A stretch of DNA of 64,000 bases from contig NZ_JAHKRS010000002.1 in assembly GCF_018863235.1 (NCBI RefSeq), forward strand, positions 434,001 to 498,000, in the 5' to 3' direction. Origin of the DNA: Pseudomaricurvus albidus (GTDB lineage: Bacteria; Pseudomonadota; Gammaproteobacteria; Pseudomonadales; Cellvibrionaceae). The notes below the pieces were generated by a model, which saw only the letters and a list, made by a program, of their open reading frames with translations, had not been told where the DNA came from and made no database searches. Positions 42,398 through 54,544 of this stretch are shown piece by piece (within the stretch, counting starts at the first letter, position 1; each line of letters begins with the position of its first letter). Made by a program: the position numbers and the translations under genes.

Positions 42398-42766
42398 TTA
42401 CTCCGCTGCAGGCGCTTCGGGAGTCACCGCGGCGCTGGGGGTGTAATCGCCACTGAAGTAAGACAGGGAGTCGCCTTCAAAGTAGATACTGACGCGCTCT
42501 TTTACCAGCTCACCCTTGCCGGGGGCCATACTATAATAGTAATCCCAGCGGTTGGGGTTGAAGGTGTCCTCGATCAATGGGGTGCCCATAACATAGCGAA
42601 CCTGACGTTTGGTCATGCCCGGCTTGAGTTGATCGATCATCTCCTGGGTCACGATGTTGCCTTGCTGAATATCAATTTTGTACACGCCCGGGAACTGAAA
42701 ATACTGGCAGCCGGCCAGTAACAGCAGTGAAGTGGCGAGAAAGAGGCGTTGTACGTGTTTTTGCAT
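42398..42766 (-). CDS. bamE: Outer-membrane assembly lipoprotein BamE (SmpA/OmlA)
   Basis: The 122-residue protein starts with a lipoprotein signal and lipobox LLLLAGC. Then come the conserved [34 protein letters not shown] and WDYYYSM segments. It belongs to the BAM complex that inserts beta-barrels. The start at 42766 was chosen by the signal peptide. A longer frame would place it internally. It is divergent from fur, an old gammaproteobacterial arrangement. Confidence 0.96.
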   Translation of the reverse strand: MQKHVQRLFLATSLLLLAGCQYFQFPGVYKIDIQQGNIVTQEMIDQLKPGMTKRQVRYVMGTPLIEDTFNPNRWDYYYSMAPGKGELVKERVSIYFEGDSLSYFSGDYTPSAAVTPEAPAAE

Positions 42767-42909
42767 AGCAGGGGTTCCACAAGGTAGAGTGAACGGGGAT
42801 AATACCTGATCATTGGCGACGCTGAGAAGACTTCCGGCAGGATTTTCCGGAAACACTTGGCTCAGACCCTTCAGATTTTGGCATAGAACATTGAGAATTA
42901 GAGGCAAAC

Positions 42910-43317
42910 ATGGCGGATCAAAACCAGGAACTGCGTAAAGCAGGCTTAAAAGTAACTTTACCTCGTGTCAAAATCTTACAGATGCTTGAGGCTTCCGATC
43001 AGCGTCACCTCAGTGCTGAAGACGTTTACAAGCAACTGATGGAAGCGGATGAAGATGTGGGCCTGGCAACGGTTTATCGGGTACTGACTCAGTTCGAAAC
43101 AGCGGGGCTGGTTGAGCGTCACAACTTTGATGGCGGTCACTCGGTATTTGAGCTGGATCGCGGCGATCACCATGACCATATGGTTTGTGTGGAAACTGGC
43201 AAGGTGATTGAGTTCCACAACGACGAAATTGAAAAGCTGCAAGTAGCCATCGCGGAAGAGCATGGTTACGAAATTACCGGTCACAGCCTGGTGCTTTACG
43301 TTAAGCCCAAGTCGTAA
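42910..43317 (+). CDS. fur: Ferric uptake regulator Fur
   Basis: The 135-residue protein has the Fur winged helix ([49 protein letters not shown]) and the metal-binding HHDHMVC and EFHNDEIE segments. The usual C-terminal CxxC cysteines are absent, as in many gammaproteobacterial Fur proteins of shorter type. It represses iron-uptake genes when iron is bound. It is divergent from bamE. Confidence 0.95.
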   Translation: MADQNQELRKAGLKVTLPRVKILQMLEASDQRHLSAEDVYKQLMEADEDVGLATVYRVLTQFETAGLVERHNFDGGHSVFELDRGDHHDHMVCVETGKVIEFHNDEIEKLQVAIAEEHGYEITGHSLVLYVKPKS

Positions 43318-43488
43318 GCTCTTATTTGTGAGGTTGGGTCCTGCACAGCAAGTTCAGGGGCTTGGCTGGCAAACTCAAATATTTTAATAACAAATGTACT
43401 GCTGATAGCGCGGTATTAAAATCAAGACGTACGATTCGGCCCAGTGATTTCGTACAGATGTTTTTGTATTACAGAGGCACTTCTTCTT

Positions 43489-44031
43489 ATGAGCGACGCT
43501 CAATCTCCCAAAAAGTTTAATCTCAACATGGTTCAGGTTCTGGATCTCGGCTGTGGCATCATGCATCAGGCGTTTATCAAGCAGCCTGCCGATAAAGCCA
43601 AGGCGCTGCTGAAAGACCTGAAAAACGGCAAGCGCATCCCGCTGGGAGCCCTGACACTGACCAACAAAAATGCCGAAGGGGAAGTGAAGGATCAGTTGGA
43701 AGTGCCCATGTCGCTGGAGCTGGATTACTCCGAGTTCAAAGGCGCCGGCTTTGGTTTTCCGGTATTCGAAGCTGCACTAAAAGCAATGCTGAGTCGGATC
43801 GGACAAACGCTGAAAGCCAAGAAAGATCTCAACATTCTCACCAATCAGGAAACCGGCGGTACGCTGGTGCACCAGCCGGGTGTCGTGAAAGTGGATGACC
43901 AGTTCAATGTGCTGGTGGTTTGCATCGAGCCGGGTAAAAAAGAAGACATCATTTTCAAGTTGATGTTTGTCGATCCGGATCAGTACGAGCAACTGCGCAG
44001 CGAGCCGGCAGACAAGTCGGCCGAGGCCTGA
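43489..44031 (+). CDS. Conserved hypothetical protein, 180 residues
   Basis: The protein begins MSDAQSPKKFNLNMVQVLDLGCG and contains HQAFIKQPADKAKALLKDLKNGKRIPLGALTLTNKN. Its secondary structure looks mixed, with no signal peptide or membrane segments. I do not recognise the family. Its start at 43489 has only a weak ribosome-binding site about 12 bases upstream. It lies between fur and recN and is convergent with recN. Confidence 0.6.
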   Translation: MSDAQSPKKFNLNMVQVLDLGCGIMHQAFIKQPADKAKALLKDLKNGKRIPLGALTLTNKNAEGEVKDQLEVPMSLELDYSEFKGAGFGFPVFEAALKAMLSRIGQTLKAKKDLNILTNQETGGTLVHQPGVVKVDDQFNVLVVCIEPGKKEDIIFKLMFVDPDQYEQLRSEPADKSAEA

Positions 44032-44072
44032 TTGTTCAGAAGTGATTCAGGCCGGGGCTGGGTTGAGTAAAC

Positions 44073-45737
44073 TCAGTCGGCCATCTCCAGCATTTCCCGC
44101 GCGTGGGCGATGGTTTGTTTTGTCATCTGCGCCCCGCCCATCATGCGCGCAATCTCCATAATCTTGTCATCGCCGTTGAGTTGAATCAGCGCTGTCTGGG
44201 CAGAAGTTTTGTCCGTTTCCTTGTGCACCTGTAAATGTTGATGTCCTTTGCTCGCCACCTGCGGCAAGTGAGTCACGCACAACACCTGACCCTGACTGCC
44301 CAGCTGCCGCAGCAGGTCGCCCACCACATCCGCAGTGGCGCCACCGATGCCCACATCCACTTCGTCAAACACCAGGGTGGGGGTGGTTGAGCTCCTTGCG
44401 GTGACCACCTGAATCGCAAGGCTGACACGGGACAGTTCACCGCCGGAGGCCACTTTGGCCAGCGCTTTGGGGCTTTGTCCCGGATTGGTGCTGATCAGAA
44501 ACTCGATGTCGTCCAGTCCGTGGGGGCTGGCGTGTTCAGAGCCGCTGTGCAGTTGGATGGCCAGTTGTGCGTTTTGCATGGCCAGTGCGCGCAGTTGCTG
44601 ATTAATGGCTTTCTGCAGTTGTTTGGCAGCCTTGTGCCGTTGCGCTGACAGCTTTTCGGCGCAGGCGATATAGGCAGACTGGCAGGCATTGGCTCTGGCT
44701 TCCAGCTCGTCCAGTTGTCCTTCGCTGCCATCCAGTTGTTCCAGCTCGCCGGCCAGCTCTTCATGCAGGGATTGCAGCTCGGTGGGCGAAATCCGGTGTT
44801 TGCGGGCAATGTCGTAGCAGCTGGACAGGCGCTCTTCGATAAAGGTCAGGCGCTCGGGGTCCATTTCAAAGCTGTCGATGTGGTGGTTGATCTCGCTGTG
44901 GGCTTCCTGAATCTGAATTTGCGCACTGAACAGCAGCTCTTCGGCGCTGGCGAGGGCTTTGGGCTTGTCGTTCAGATCCTGCAGCAAGTGCAGGGCTTTG
45001 CCCAGCGTGGTGAGCAGGCCGCCTTCTTCGTCGTCACAGATTTGTGCCGCCAGCTGGCTGTTTTGCAGCAGGGTGTCGGCGCTGGCAAGCTGGCGCTGTT
45101 CGGCCTCCATGGCTTCCAGCTCGTTGTCTTCCAGTGCCAGGGCATCCAGTTCCTGCACCTGATAGCGCAACAGTTGGGTGCGGGCGGTAATCTCTTCGGC
45201 GTTGTCTCGCCACTCCTCAAAATGCTTTTGTGCATCCTGCCAGTCCCGATACAGGGTTTTGCACTGACGCGCGAGCTCCTGATGGTTGGCGTAGTCGTCC
45301 AGCAGGCGGCGGTGGGTGTCTTTCTTTAATAGAGATTGGTGCGCGTGCTGGCTGTGGATGTCGATGAGCATTTCGCCCAGTTCTTTCAGCTGGCCGAGGG
45401 GCACGGGCTGGCCATTGATGTAGCCTCTGGAGCGTCCCTCACGGGTCACCACCCGGCGCAGCAGGCAGTCACTGTCGCTGTCGAGGTCGTGATTATCCAG
45501 CCATTGACGGGCTCGGGGGATGGCTGACACATCAAAGGTGGCGCAGATGTCGGCACGCTGACGGCCGTTTCTGACCCGGTCCGGGTCGGCGCGATCACCG
45601 AGGGCAAGCCCCAGTGCGTCCAGCAGAATGGACTTGCCGGCACCGGTTTCCCCGGTAATGGCGGTCATACCCCGGTTGAGTTCCAACTCGAGGGCATCCA
45701 CAAGCGTAAAGTTCTGAACGCTGAGGTGGGTCAGCAT
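44073..45737 (-). CDS. recN: DNA repair protein RecN
   Basis: The 554-residue SMC-like ATPase has Walker A GETGAGKS at residues 29-36, long coiled coils in the middle, the ABC signature ASGGELSRVSLAIQ and Walker B LVFDEVDVGIGGATADVVG. It acts in double-strand break repair. It is divergent from grpE across 249 bases that hold the heat-shock promoter. No SOS box was recognised in the upstream region by eye. Confidence 0.97.
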   Translation of the reverse strand: MLTHLSVQNFTLVDALELELNRGMTAITGETGAGKSILLDALGLALGDRADPDRVRNGRQRADICATFDVSAIPRARQWLDNHDLDSDSDCLLRRVVTREGRSRGYINGQPVPLGQLKELGEMLIDIHSQHAHQSLLKKDTHRRLLDDYANHQELARQCKTLYRDWQDAQKHFEEWRDNAEEITARTQLLRYQVQELDALALEDNELEAMEAEQRQLASADTLLQNSQLAAQICDDEEGGLLTTLGKALHLLQDLNDKPKALASAEELLFSAQIQIQEAHSEINHHIDSFEMDPERLTFIEERLSSCYDIARKHRISPTELQSLHEELAGELEQLDGSEGQLDELEARANACQSAYIACAEKLSAQRHKAAKQLQKAINQQLRALAMQNAQLAIQLHSGSEHASPHGLDDIEFLISTNPGQSPKALAKVASGGELSRVSLAIQVVTARSSTTPTLVFDEVDVGIGGATADVVGDLLRQLGSQGQVLCVTHLPQVASKGHQHLQVHKETDKTSAQTALIQLNGDDKIMEIARMMGGAQMTKQTIAHAREMLEMAD

Positions 45738-45903
45738 GGTTGTGCTCCTGAAGCAGAGAGGCCTGGCGGGCTATGGCCCGGCCAACTGGCAGTGGGCTGT
45801 GATAATTCCGTTAATTTATAAAATAACCATGTGTATTTGTACAGTAGTTTTGTGGTTCAGGCAAATCCCCAGGTGTGTTCTGATAAATCCTGACAACAGA
45901 GCC

Positions 45904-45931
45904 CTTGAAAGATGTTTGGGCGGCCCCATAT
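45904..45931 (+). promoter_or_regulatory. RpoH (sigma-32) promoter of grpE-dnaK-dnaJ operon
   Basis: CTTGAAA at 45904-45910 and CCCCATAT at 45924-45931, separated by 13 bases, match the RpoH consensus fully. The predicted start of transcription is about 50 bases before the grpE start codon. Confidence 0.9.
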
Positions 45932-45986
45932 TGGCAGCAGGTCTTATGAATAACCCCATGAATTATCTTGGTATACGGAGTTCAGT

Positions 45987-46562
45987 GTGTCAGACGAACA
46001 GCAGACTACACCCGAAGTGGAAGAGGCAGCCGCAGCGGCTGCTGAGAAAAAAGCAGAAGAGCAGGTCGCCGAAGCGAGCGCTGAAGATGCGCCAACGGTC
46101 GATGCCGTTCAGGCTGAGATCGAGAGCCTGACCCAGCAGCTGGCCGACGCCAAAGAGCAGGAGCTGCGCGCTCAGGCGGAAGCTCAGAACGCTCGTCGCC
46201 GTGCCGAACAGGATGTGGAAAAAGCCCACAAGTTCGGACAGGAAAAGCTGGTCAACGATCTGTTGCCGGTGATTGATAATCTGGAGCGTGCGCTGGACGC
46301 CATGAATGTTGACGATGAGGCATTGAAGCCGGTGATTGAAGGTGTCGAGCTGACGCTGAAATCCTTCCAGGACACCCTGACCAAGCACAAGATTGAGGCT
46401 TTGAACCCGGTGGGTGAGCCGTTCGATCCGCAACTGCATCAGGCAATGACCATGGTAGAGAGCCCGGATGCCGAGCCCAATACCGTGATCAATGTGTTCC
46501 AGAAGGGTTACACCCTGCACGGTCGTCTGGTGCGTCCGGCGATGGTGGTGGTGGCCAAGTAA
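45987..46562 (+). CDS. grpE: Nucleotide exchange factor GrpE
   Basis: The 191-residue protein has an acidic N-terminal tail, a long dimerising helix ([40 protein letters not shown]) and the C-terminal beta domain ending in [14 protein letters not shown]. It exchanges ADP on DnaK and acts as a thermosensor. GTG at 45987 is the start, with ACGGAG upstream. The RpoH promoter is in front. Confidence 0.97.
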   Translation: MSDEQQTTPEVEEAAAAAAEKKAEEQVAEASAEDAPTVDAVQAEIESLTQQLADAKEQELRAQAEAQNARRRAEQDVEKAHKFGQEKLVNDLLPVIDNLERALDAMNVDDEALKPVIEGVELTLKSFQDTLTKHKIEALNPVGEPFDPQLHQAMTMVESPDAEPNTVINVFQKGYTLHGRLVRPAMVVVAK

Positions 46563-46647
46563 GGTCGCGGCTGCCCGCGATCCGCAGGCTGCGGCCTGTT
46601 TGAGGGGTTGTCTGGCGGAAGGAGTTTGAAAAAAACTCACCGTCAGG

Positions 46648-46675
46648 GTTGAAAAACAGCCAGCGGGGCCAATAT
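46648..46675 (+). promoter_or_regulatory. Possible second RpoH promoter before dnaK
   Basis: GTTGAAA and GCCAATAT with a 13-base spacer resemble the RpoH consensus (5 of 7 fixed positions in the -10). It lies 100 bases before dnaK and could give dnaK extra heat-shock transcription. Confidence 0.45.
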
Positions 46676-46775
46676 AGAAGTCAACAGTTTGAGAAACATC
46701 CAGTTGCGACTGGTTGAGAACGTTTTAACAAGCCCTGCACCGTGATGCAGGCTCGAATTTTCGGAGATTATCGAA

Positions 46776-48704
<1,929 letters not shown>

Positions 48705-48753
48705 GTTCCGCGTTTCGCGAAAAACTTCTTAAAGTTATTGGCTTTTGACGAAG

Positions 48754-48781
48754 GCGCGGGCAAGTCCCGCGCTTTCGTTGT
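48754..48781 (+). terminator. Hairpin after dnaK
   Basis: The stem GCGCGGG / CCCGCGC with a five-base loop is followed by TTTCGTTGT, an imperfect terminator that may lower dnaJ transcription relative to dnaK. Confidence 0.65.
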
Positions 48782-48819
48782 CTAGAACGTAAATTCAAAG
48801 TCTAGAACGTAAATTCAAA
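48780..48819. repeat. Tandem 20-bp duplication between dnaK and dnaJ
   Basis: A 20-bp unit (GTCTAGAACGTAAATTC plus AAA) occurs at 48780-48799 and 48800-48819 with no change. Further downstream AAACCGTTTTAGAA is almost repeated as well. The region looks like a recent slippage duplication. Confidence 0.85.
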
Positions 48820-48924
48820 AGCGCGCTTTAGAAGCACCGTTTCAAGAAGCTGCTTAACGTTTAGCGAAACCGTTTTAGAAAAACCGTTTTTAGAGAAAGC
48901 AACAGCGCTTACAGGCTGAGAAAT

Positions 48925-50061
48925 ATGTCCAAACGAGATTACTACGAAGTCCTTGGGGTCGATCGCGATGTCACCAAGGCCGATCTGAAAAAAGCCTATC
49001 GCCGTGTGGCGATGAAATTTCACCCGGATCGCAACCCGGATGACAGCGAGGCAGAGGCAAAATTCAAAGAGGCCAGTGAAGCTTACGAGGTCTTGTCCAA
49101 TGCCGAGAAACGCAGTGCCTATGACCAGTTCGGTCACGCCGGTGTTGATCAGCAGGGTGGCTTTGGAGGCGGCGGCTTCGGTGGAGGCGGCGGCAGCTTC
49201 AGTGACATCTTTGGTGATGTGTTTGGGGATATTTTTGGCGGTGGAGGCGGCGGCCGCGGTCGCGGCGGTCCAGCGCGCGGTTCCGATTTGCGCTACACCC
49301 TGGATCTGGATCTTGAGGATGCGGTTCGCGGTACTTCCGTTAAAATCCGCGTGCCGACACTGGTAAGCTGTAATACCTGTGACGGGTCCGGTGCGAAAGC
49401 CGGTACCAAGCCAGTGTCCTGTACGACCTGTGGTGGTGTGGGGCAGGTGCGCATGCAGCAGGGATTTTTCTCTGTTCAGCAGACCTGTCCGAACTGTCGC
49501 GGTAAAGGCACGATCATTTCTGACCCCTGTGGCGATTGTCACGGTCAGGGCCGCGTAGAAGAAACCAAGACCCTGTCTGTGAAGGTGCCACCCGGTGTGG
49601 ATACCGGCGATCGCATTCGTCTCTCCGGTGAGGGTGAGGCGGGTACTGATGGCGGTCCGGCCGGTGACCTCTATGTGCAGGTGTCGGTAAAAGATCACGA
49701 GATTTTCCAGCGCGATGGCAAAAACCTGTACTGTGAAGTGCCCATCAGTTTTGTGGATGCGGCTCTGGGTGGCGAGCTGGATGTGCCGACCCTAGACGGA
49801 CGCGTTAAGCTGAAGGTGCCTCAGGAAACCCAGACCGGCAAATTGTTCCGTCTGCGTGGCAAGGGCGTGACGCCGGTTCGCGGTGGCGCAGCCGGTGATC
49901 TGATGTGCCGGGTGATCGTCGAGACGCCGGTGAGCCTGAGCAACAAGCAAAAAGACTTGCTCAAAGAGTTCAAGGCGTCCATGAAAGGTGATAAAAACTC
50001 TCCCAAGCAAAACAGCTGGTTCGAGGGTATGAAAAACTTTTTTGGCGATATGAAAATCTAA
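48925..50061 (+). CDS. dnaJ: Chaperone DnaJ (Hsp40)
   Basis: The 378-residue protein has the J domain ([28 protein letters not shown] in [10 protein letters not shown]), a Gly-rich linker near residues 75-115, four CxxCxGxG-type zinc repeats ([32 protein letters not shown]) and the C-terminal peptide-binding domain. It delivers substrates to DnaK. The gene follows dnaK with a gap of 220 bases containing a tandem repeat and is 40 bases before dapB. Confidence 0.98.
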   Translation: MSKRDYYEVLGVDRDVTKADLKKAYRRVAMKFHPDRNPDDSEAEAKFKEASEAYEVLSNAEKRSAYDQFGHAGVDQQGGFGGGGFGGGGGSFSDIFGDVFGDIFGGGGGGRGRGGPARGSDLRYTLDLDLEDAVRGTSVKIRVPTLVSCNTCDGSGAKAGTKPVSCTTCGGVGQVRMQQGFFSVQQTCPNCRGKGTIISDPCGDCHGQGRVEETKTLSVKVPPGVDTGDRIRLSGEGEAGTDGGPAGDLYVQVSVKDHEIFQRDGKNLYCEVPISFVDAALGGELDVPTLDGRVKLKVPQETQTGKLFRLRGKGVTPVRGGAAGDLMCRVIVETPVSLSNKQKDLLKEFKASMKGDKNSPKQNSWFEGMKNFFGDMKI

Positions 50062-50068
50062 AGGCTGA

Positions 50069-50902
<834 letters not shown>

Positions 50903-50951
50903 TGTCGGCTGTGGTAGCTTAGTCTGATTTCAGGCGGTTCCTGCTTCCAAA

Positions 50952-50987
50952 AGCCCCTGACGAAGTGATTCGTCAGGGGCTTTTTTT
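50952..50987 (+). terminator. Terminator after dapB
   Basis: A perfect 13-bp stem (AGCCCCTGACGAA / TTCGTCAGGGGCT) is followed by a run of T. Confidence 0.92.
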
Positions 50988-51171
50988 GTGCGGTTTCGTG
51001 ACTTGATGTAAGTAGTTACTTAGCTTTTCGGTGATTTTTGTTGATGAAGTTTGAGTCAAACCGCTAAAGGTTTGAGGGGAATGCTCGATAACCTTCAATG
51101 AAATGGAAATAAAAACCGTGTGGGAAGCACTGTGAGCTGGTGCTTTAACTGCCACCGAACATAGAGTTGGA

Positions 51172-52725
51172 ATGATTATGCGTAGTTTGTCCTTGAAGTG
51201 GAAAGTCCTGCTGGGCGTTACCGTCACCAGCATTATTGCCGTAGTTGTCTCGAGCGTGGTCTCCGTCAACAGTGAGGTGGGTCGTGTTGAAGAAGCCATC
51301 GAAAAAGACACTCTGACCCTGGCCCGGATTGTGGGCAGCAGTGCCGCAGGCGCCATGGCGTTTGGTGATACCGCCTCTGCGGGTAGCACCCTGCTGGCAC
51401 TCTCTAACAGTGCTCGCGTTGAGTCAGCGGTCATCTTTAATGGCAGTGGATCACCGTTTGTCTGGTATGTAAAAGGTGAGAAAAAGACATCTGGCGACAT
51501 GCCGGCGGGGTTGCCGGGGCGCGCCGGTGCTCAGAGCCTGACCATTGAAGAGGATTCTCTGGAGCTGTTTGAGCCCATTGTCGCCGACGGTGCTCAGGCG
51601 GGAACAATTTACATGAAGGTCCAGCTCGACGAGCTGGATGAAGCAGTGAGTGCGGCCATCTGGAGTTCGGTAGCGACAGTGTTGATGATCAGTGCTCTGG
51701 CGGCGGCGATTTCCTATGTGATCCAGGCCAGCATCGTTACACCGATCAACGCCGTGGTTGGGGCTCTGCGTGACATTGCCGAGGGCGAGGGGGATTTGAC
51801 CCGTCGTCTGCCGGTCAACTCTCAGGATGAAGTCGGTCAGCTGGCGCAGTGGTTTAATACCTTTATCGCCCGGGTGCACAATATCATTTCCGATTTCTCG
51901 GCAACCGCCACCGAGCTGAACGGTAGCGCTACCCGCCTGTCGAATACCGCCAAAGAGACCGAGCGCGGGGTGGTCAGTCAGCAGTCTGAAATCCAGCAGG
52001 TTGTGGCGGCGGTACGTGAAATGGCCGCGGTGGTGGAAGATGTGGCCCATAACGTCACCCAGACTGCCGATAATGCCGAACAGGCGGACTCCGAGGCCCT
52101 GGAAGGTAATCGCGTTGTCACTGCCACCATGGCTCAGATCGAGAGCCTGTCGAAGGATATCAACGATGCGTCGGAAGTGATCGACAAGCTGCAGCAGGAA
52201 ACGGACAACATCGGTTCGGTTCTGGATGTGATTCGCGGCATTGCCGAGCAGACCAACCTGTTGGCACTTAATGCGGCCATTGAAGCGGCACGTGCCGGTG
52301 AGCAAGGGCGTGGTTTTGCCGTGGTTGCCGACGAGGTCCGTACACTGGCTTCCCGCACCCAGAGCTCTACCCAGGAAATTCAGCAGATGATTGAACGTCT
52401 GCAGTCGGGTGCTCTGGAGGCGGTACAGATGATGGCCAAGGGTACCAGTCAGGCCAGCGAGTCTGTGGAGCACGCTGAGGCGGCCAGCCGCTCTCTGGAT
52501 GCCATCACCGAGGGTGTCAGTGCCATTAAAGACAAAACCAACCAGATGGCCAGTGCCTCTGAAGAGCAGAGTGCGGCGACCCGTGAGATGGAGCGCAATA
52601 TGAACAATATTGCCGATGCGGCGCGTTCAACCTCTGAAGGCTCTGTGGAAATTGCCTCCAGCACGGCTTCTCTGGCCGAGATGGCGGCCAAGATGGAAGG
52701 GATTGTTAAGCAATTCCGCATCTGA
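51172..52725 (+). CDS. Methyl-accepting chemotaxis protein with small periplasmic sensor
   Basis: The 517-residue protein has TM1 near residues 10-30 ([19 protein letters not shown]), a periplasmic domain of about 130 residues that resembles CHASE8, TM2 near 165-185 ([17 protein letters not shown]), a HAMP domain ([20 protein letters not shown]) and the methyl-accepting signalling domain with the hairpin tip [40 protein letters not shown]. The C terminus lacks the receptor-tethering pentapeptide of E. coli Tsr and Tar. The signal it senses is unknown. The first ATG (51172) and another at 51178 are both possible starts. Confidence 0.92.
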   Translation: MIMRSLSLKWKVLLGVTVTSIIAVVVSSVVSVNSEVGRVEEAIEKDTLTLARIVGSSAAGAMAFGDTASAGSTLLALSNSARVESAVIFNGSGSPFVWYVKGEKKTSGDMPAGLPGRAGAQSLTIEEDSLELFEPIVADGAQAGTIYMKVQLDELDEAVSAAIWSSVATVLMISALAAAISYVIQASIVTPINAVVGALRDIAEGEGDLTRRLPVNSQDEVGQLAQWFNTFIARVHNIISDFSATATELNGSATRLSNTAKETERGVVSQQSEIQQVVAAVREMAAVVEDVAHNVTQTADNAEQADSEALEGNRVVTATMAQIESLSKDINDASEVIDKLQQETDNIGSVLDVIRGIAEQTNLLALNAAIEAARAGEQGRGFAVVADEVRTLASRTQSSTQEIQQMIERLQSGALEAVQMMAKGTSQASESVEHAEAASRSLDAITEGVSAIKDKTNQMASASEEQSAATREMERNMNNIADAARSTSEGSVEIASSTASLAEMAAKMEGIVKQFRI

Positions 52726-53282
52726 TGGGTTGAGCGATCATGTCCATGCCGGATATTGCACCTCGGGAGGGCATCTGGCATTGGACACAAGCAGGACAAA
52801 TCGCGTACAATCGCGCCTCAGATCGATCTTGGCCAAGGCCGCATAAGCGAACTAGACTGGTTGTTACATTTTCCACTGCAAAACGGGCTGATTTAAAGCC
52901 TGATAAAACAGCTGGGCGGGATGATAACAACACTGGTTGATGGTTATGAGATGCAAATAATTCAGAAGCGAGATGAAGCCAGGGGTTTCATCTCGCTTTT
53001 TTGCAACTGTCTTATTTGCAGCGGACCGGACAATTCCTACCCCAGACACTGTATGTGGCTTGAAGAGCTACCCAAATAACGTGCGACAGCAATCGCGCGG
53101 CAGCGTTGCTCGGGCTAGCGAAAAGCACGGCCGGGTGTGTCAGCCCAGCTGTTCACAGCGCCGGATTGATCGATAGAAATGAATGCACAGCGCGAGAGCG
53201 CAACCGCTGTGAGTGCTGGCCAGCCACGATGGCAAGCACGATACAGCCTGAAGATGAAGCCAAAACACATGAGGAGTCTAAC
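52726..53282. other. Intergenic region before carA
   Basis: The 557 bases hold a strong terminator at 52966-53003 for upstream transcription. No convincing gene was found. The region after the terminator should contain the carA promoter and any arginine or pyrimidine control, but no operator could be identified by eye. Confidence 0.5.
52966..53003 (+). terminator. Terminator upstream of carA
   Basis: The 12-bp stem AAGCGAGATGAA / TTCATCTCGCTT with a nine-base loop is followed by TTTTG. Confidence 0.85.
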
Positions 53283-54434
53283 TTGACAACTGGTGCCCTT
53301 ACCCATCAGATGGACAGACCCGCCATCCTGGTACTTGAAGACGGTAGCGTATTCCGCGGCAGCGCCATCGGTGCTGATGGAATCTCCACCGGAGAGGTGG
53401 TGTTTAACACCGCGATGACCGGTTATCAGGAAATACTAACCGACCCCTCGTACGCGCAGCAGATTGTCACGCTGACCTATCCGCACATTGGCAATACCGG
53501 GACCAACAGCGAGGACGAAGAGTGCGATCGCATCTGGGCCGCTGGTCTGGTGATTCGCGATCTGCCGCTGCTGGCCAGCAACTTCCGCAGCGAACAGTCT
53601 CTGGACGAATACCTCAAACAGCGCAATATTCTCGGTATTGCTGATATCGACACCCGCCGCCTGACGCGTATTCTGCGTGACAAGGGCGCCCAGAACGGCT
53701 GCATCATGGCCGGTACGGTGGATGAAGATCAGGCTCTGGCCGCGGCCAAAGAGTTCGGTGGCCTCAAGGGGCTGGATCTGGCCAAGGAAGTGACCACTGC
53801 CGAGAGCTACTCCTGGCAGGAAGGCAGCTGGCAGCTGGGCAAGGGGTTTGTGTCTCCCTCCGAATTGAAATTCAAAGTGGTTGCCTACGATTACGGCGTC
53901 AAACGCAACATCCTGCGTATGCTGGTCGATCGTGGCTGTGACCTCACTGTTGTGCCTGCCAAGACCCCGGCCGCCGACGTTCTGGCAATGAATCCGGATG
54001 GTATTTTCCTGTCCAATGGCCCGGGTGACCCGGAGCCGTGTGATTACGCCATTGAGGCCATCAAGACCATTCTGGAAACCGATATCCCTGTGTTTGGCAT
54101 CTGCCTGGGTCACCAGCTGCTGGCACTGGCTTCTGGCGCGCAAACCGTCAAGATGGGCCACGGTCACCACGGTGGAAACCACCCGGTACAGAACATCGAA
54201 GACGGCACAGTGATGATCACCAGCCAGAACCACGGTTTTGCGGCGGATGAAGCCAGCCTGCCTGCTAACCTGAAGGTTACTCACAAGTCGTTGTTTGATG
54301 GAACCCTGCAGGGGATTCACCGCACCGATAAGCCCGCGTTCAGCTTCCAGGGACACCCTGAAGCCAGCCCTGGCCCACACGATGCCGCGCCACTGTTTGA
54401 TCACTTCATCGAATTGATGCAGGAACGTCGTTAA
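53283..54434 (+). CDS. carA: Carbamoyl-phosphate synthase small subunit
   Basis: The 383-residue glutamine amidotransferase subunit supplies ammonia for carbamoyl phosphate. It has the family opening [17 protein letters not shown] (after a TTG start), [23 protein letters not shown] and the nucleophile Cys274 in [13 protein letters not shown]. The TTG at 53283 with GAGGAG upstream is chosen, since ATG at 53310 has no good ribosome site. The length matches E. coli CarA (382). It is followed by carB after a 110-base gap that contains an inverted repeat (54465-54510). Confidence 0.95.
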   Translation: MTTGALTHQMDRPAILVLEDGSVFRGSAIGADGISTGEVVFNTAMTGYQEILTDPSYAQQIVTLTYPHIGNTGTNSEDEECDRIWAAGLVIRDLPLLASNFRSEQSLDEYLKQRNILGIADIDTRRLTRILRDKGAQNGCIMAGTVDEDQALAAAKEFGGLKGLDLAKEVTTAESYSWQEGSWQLGKGFVSPSELKFKVVAYDYGVKRNILRMLVDRGCDLTVVPAKTPAADVLAMNPDGIFLSNGPGDPEPCDYAIEAIKTILETDIPVFGICLGHQLLALASGAQTVKMGHGHHGGNHPVQNIEDGTVMITSQNHGFAADEASLPANLKVTHKSLFDGTLQGIHRTDKPAFSFQGHPEASPGPHDAAPLFDHFIELMQERR

Positions 54435-54544
54435 GACACGCAGTAGGACATTTGTTCGTGGTTCGATGTCAGATGCAGCGCTGATCCCGATGATCGCCTC
54501 ATCCGACATCAGACATCCAACCCGAGAGATAGATAGAGCACAAC

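Noticed and set aside
51451-52473. Minus-strand frame of 340 codons inside the chemotaxis receptor gene
   Set aside because: It is a shadow frame. The receptor domains on the plus strand are clear.
52740-53176. Short plus-strand frames between the chemotaxis receptor and carA
   Set aside because: They are broken by a strong terminator hairpin and have poor codon use and no similarity.
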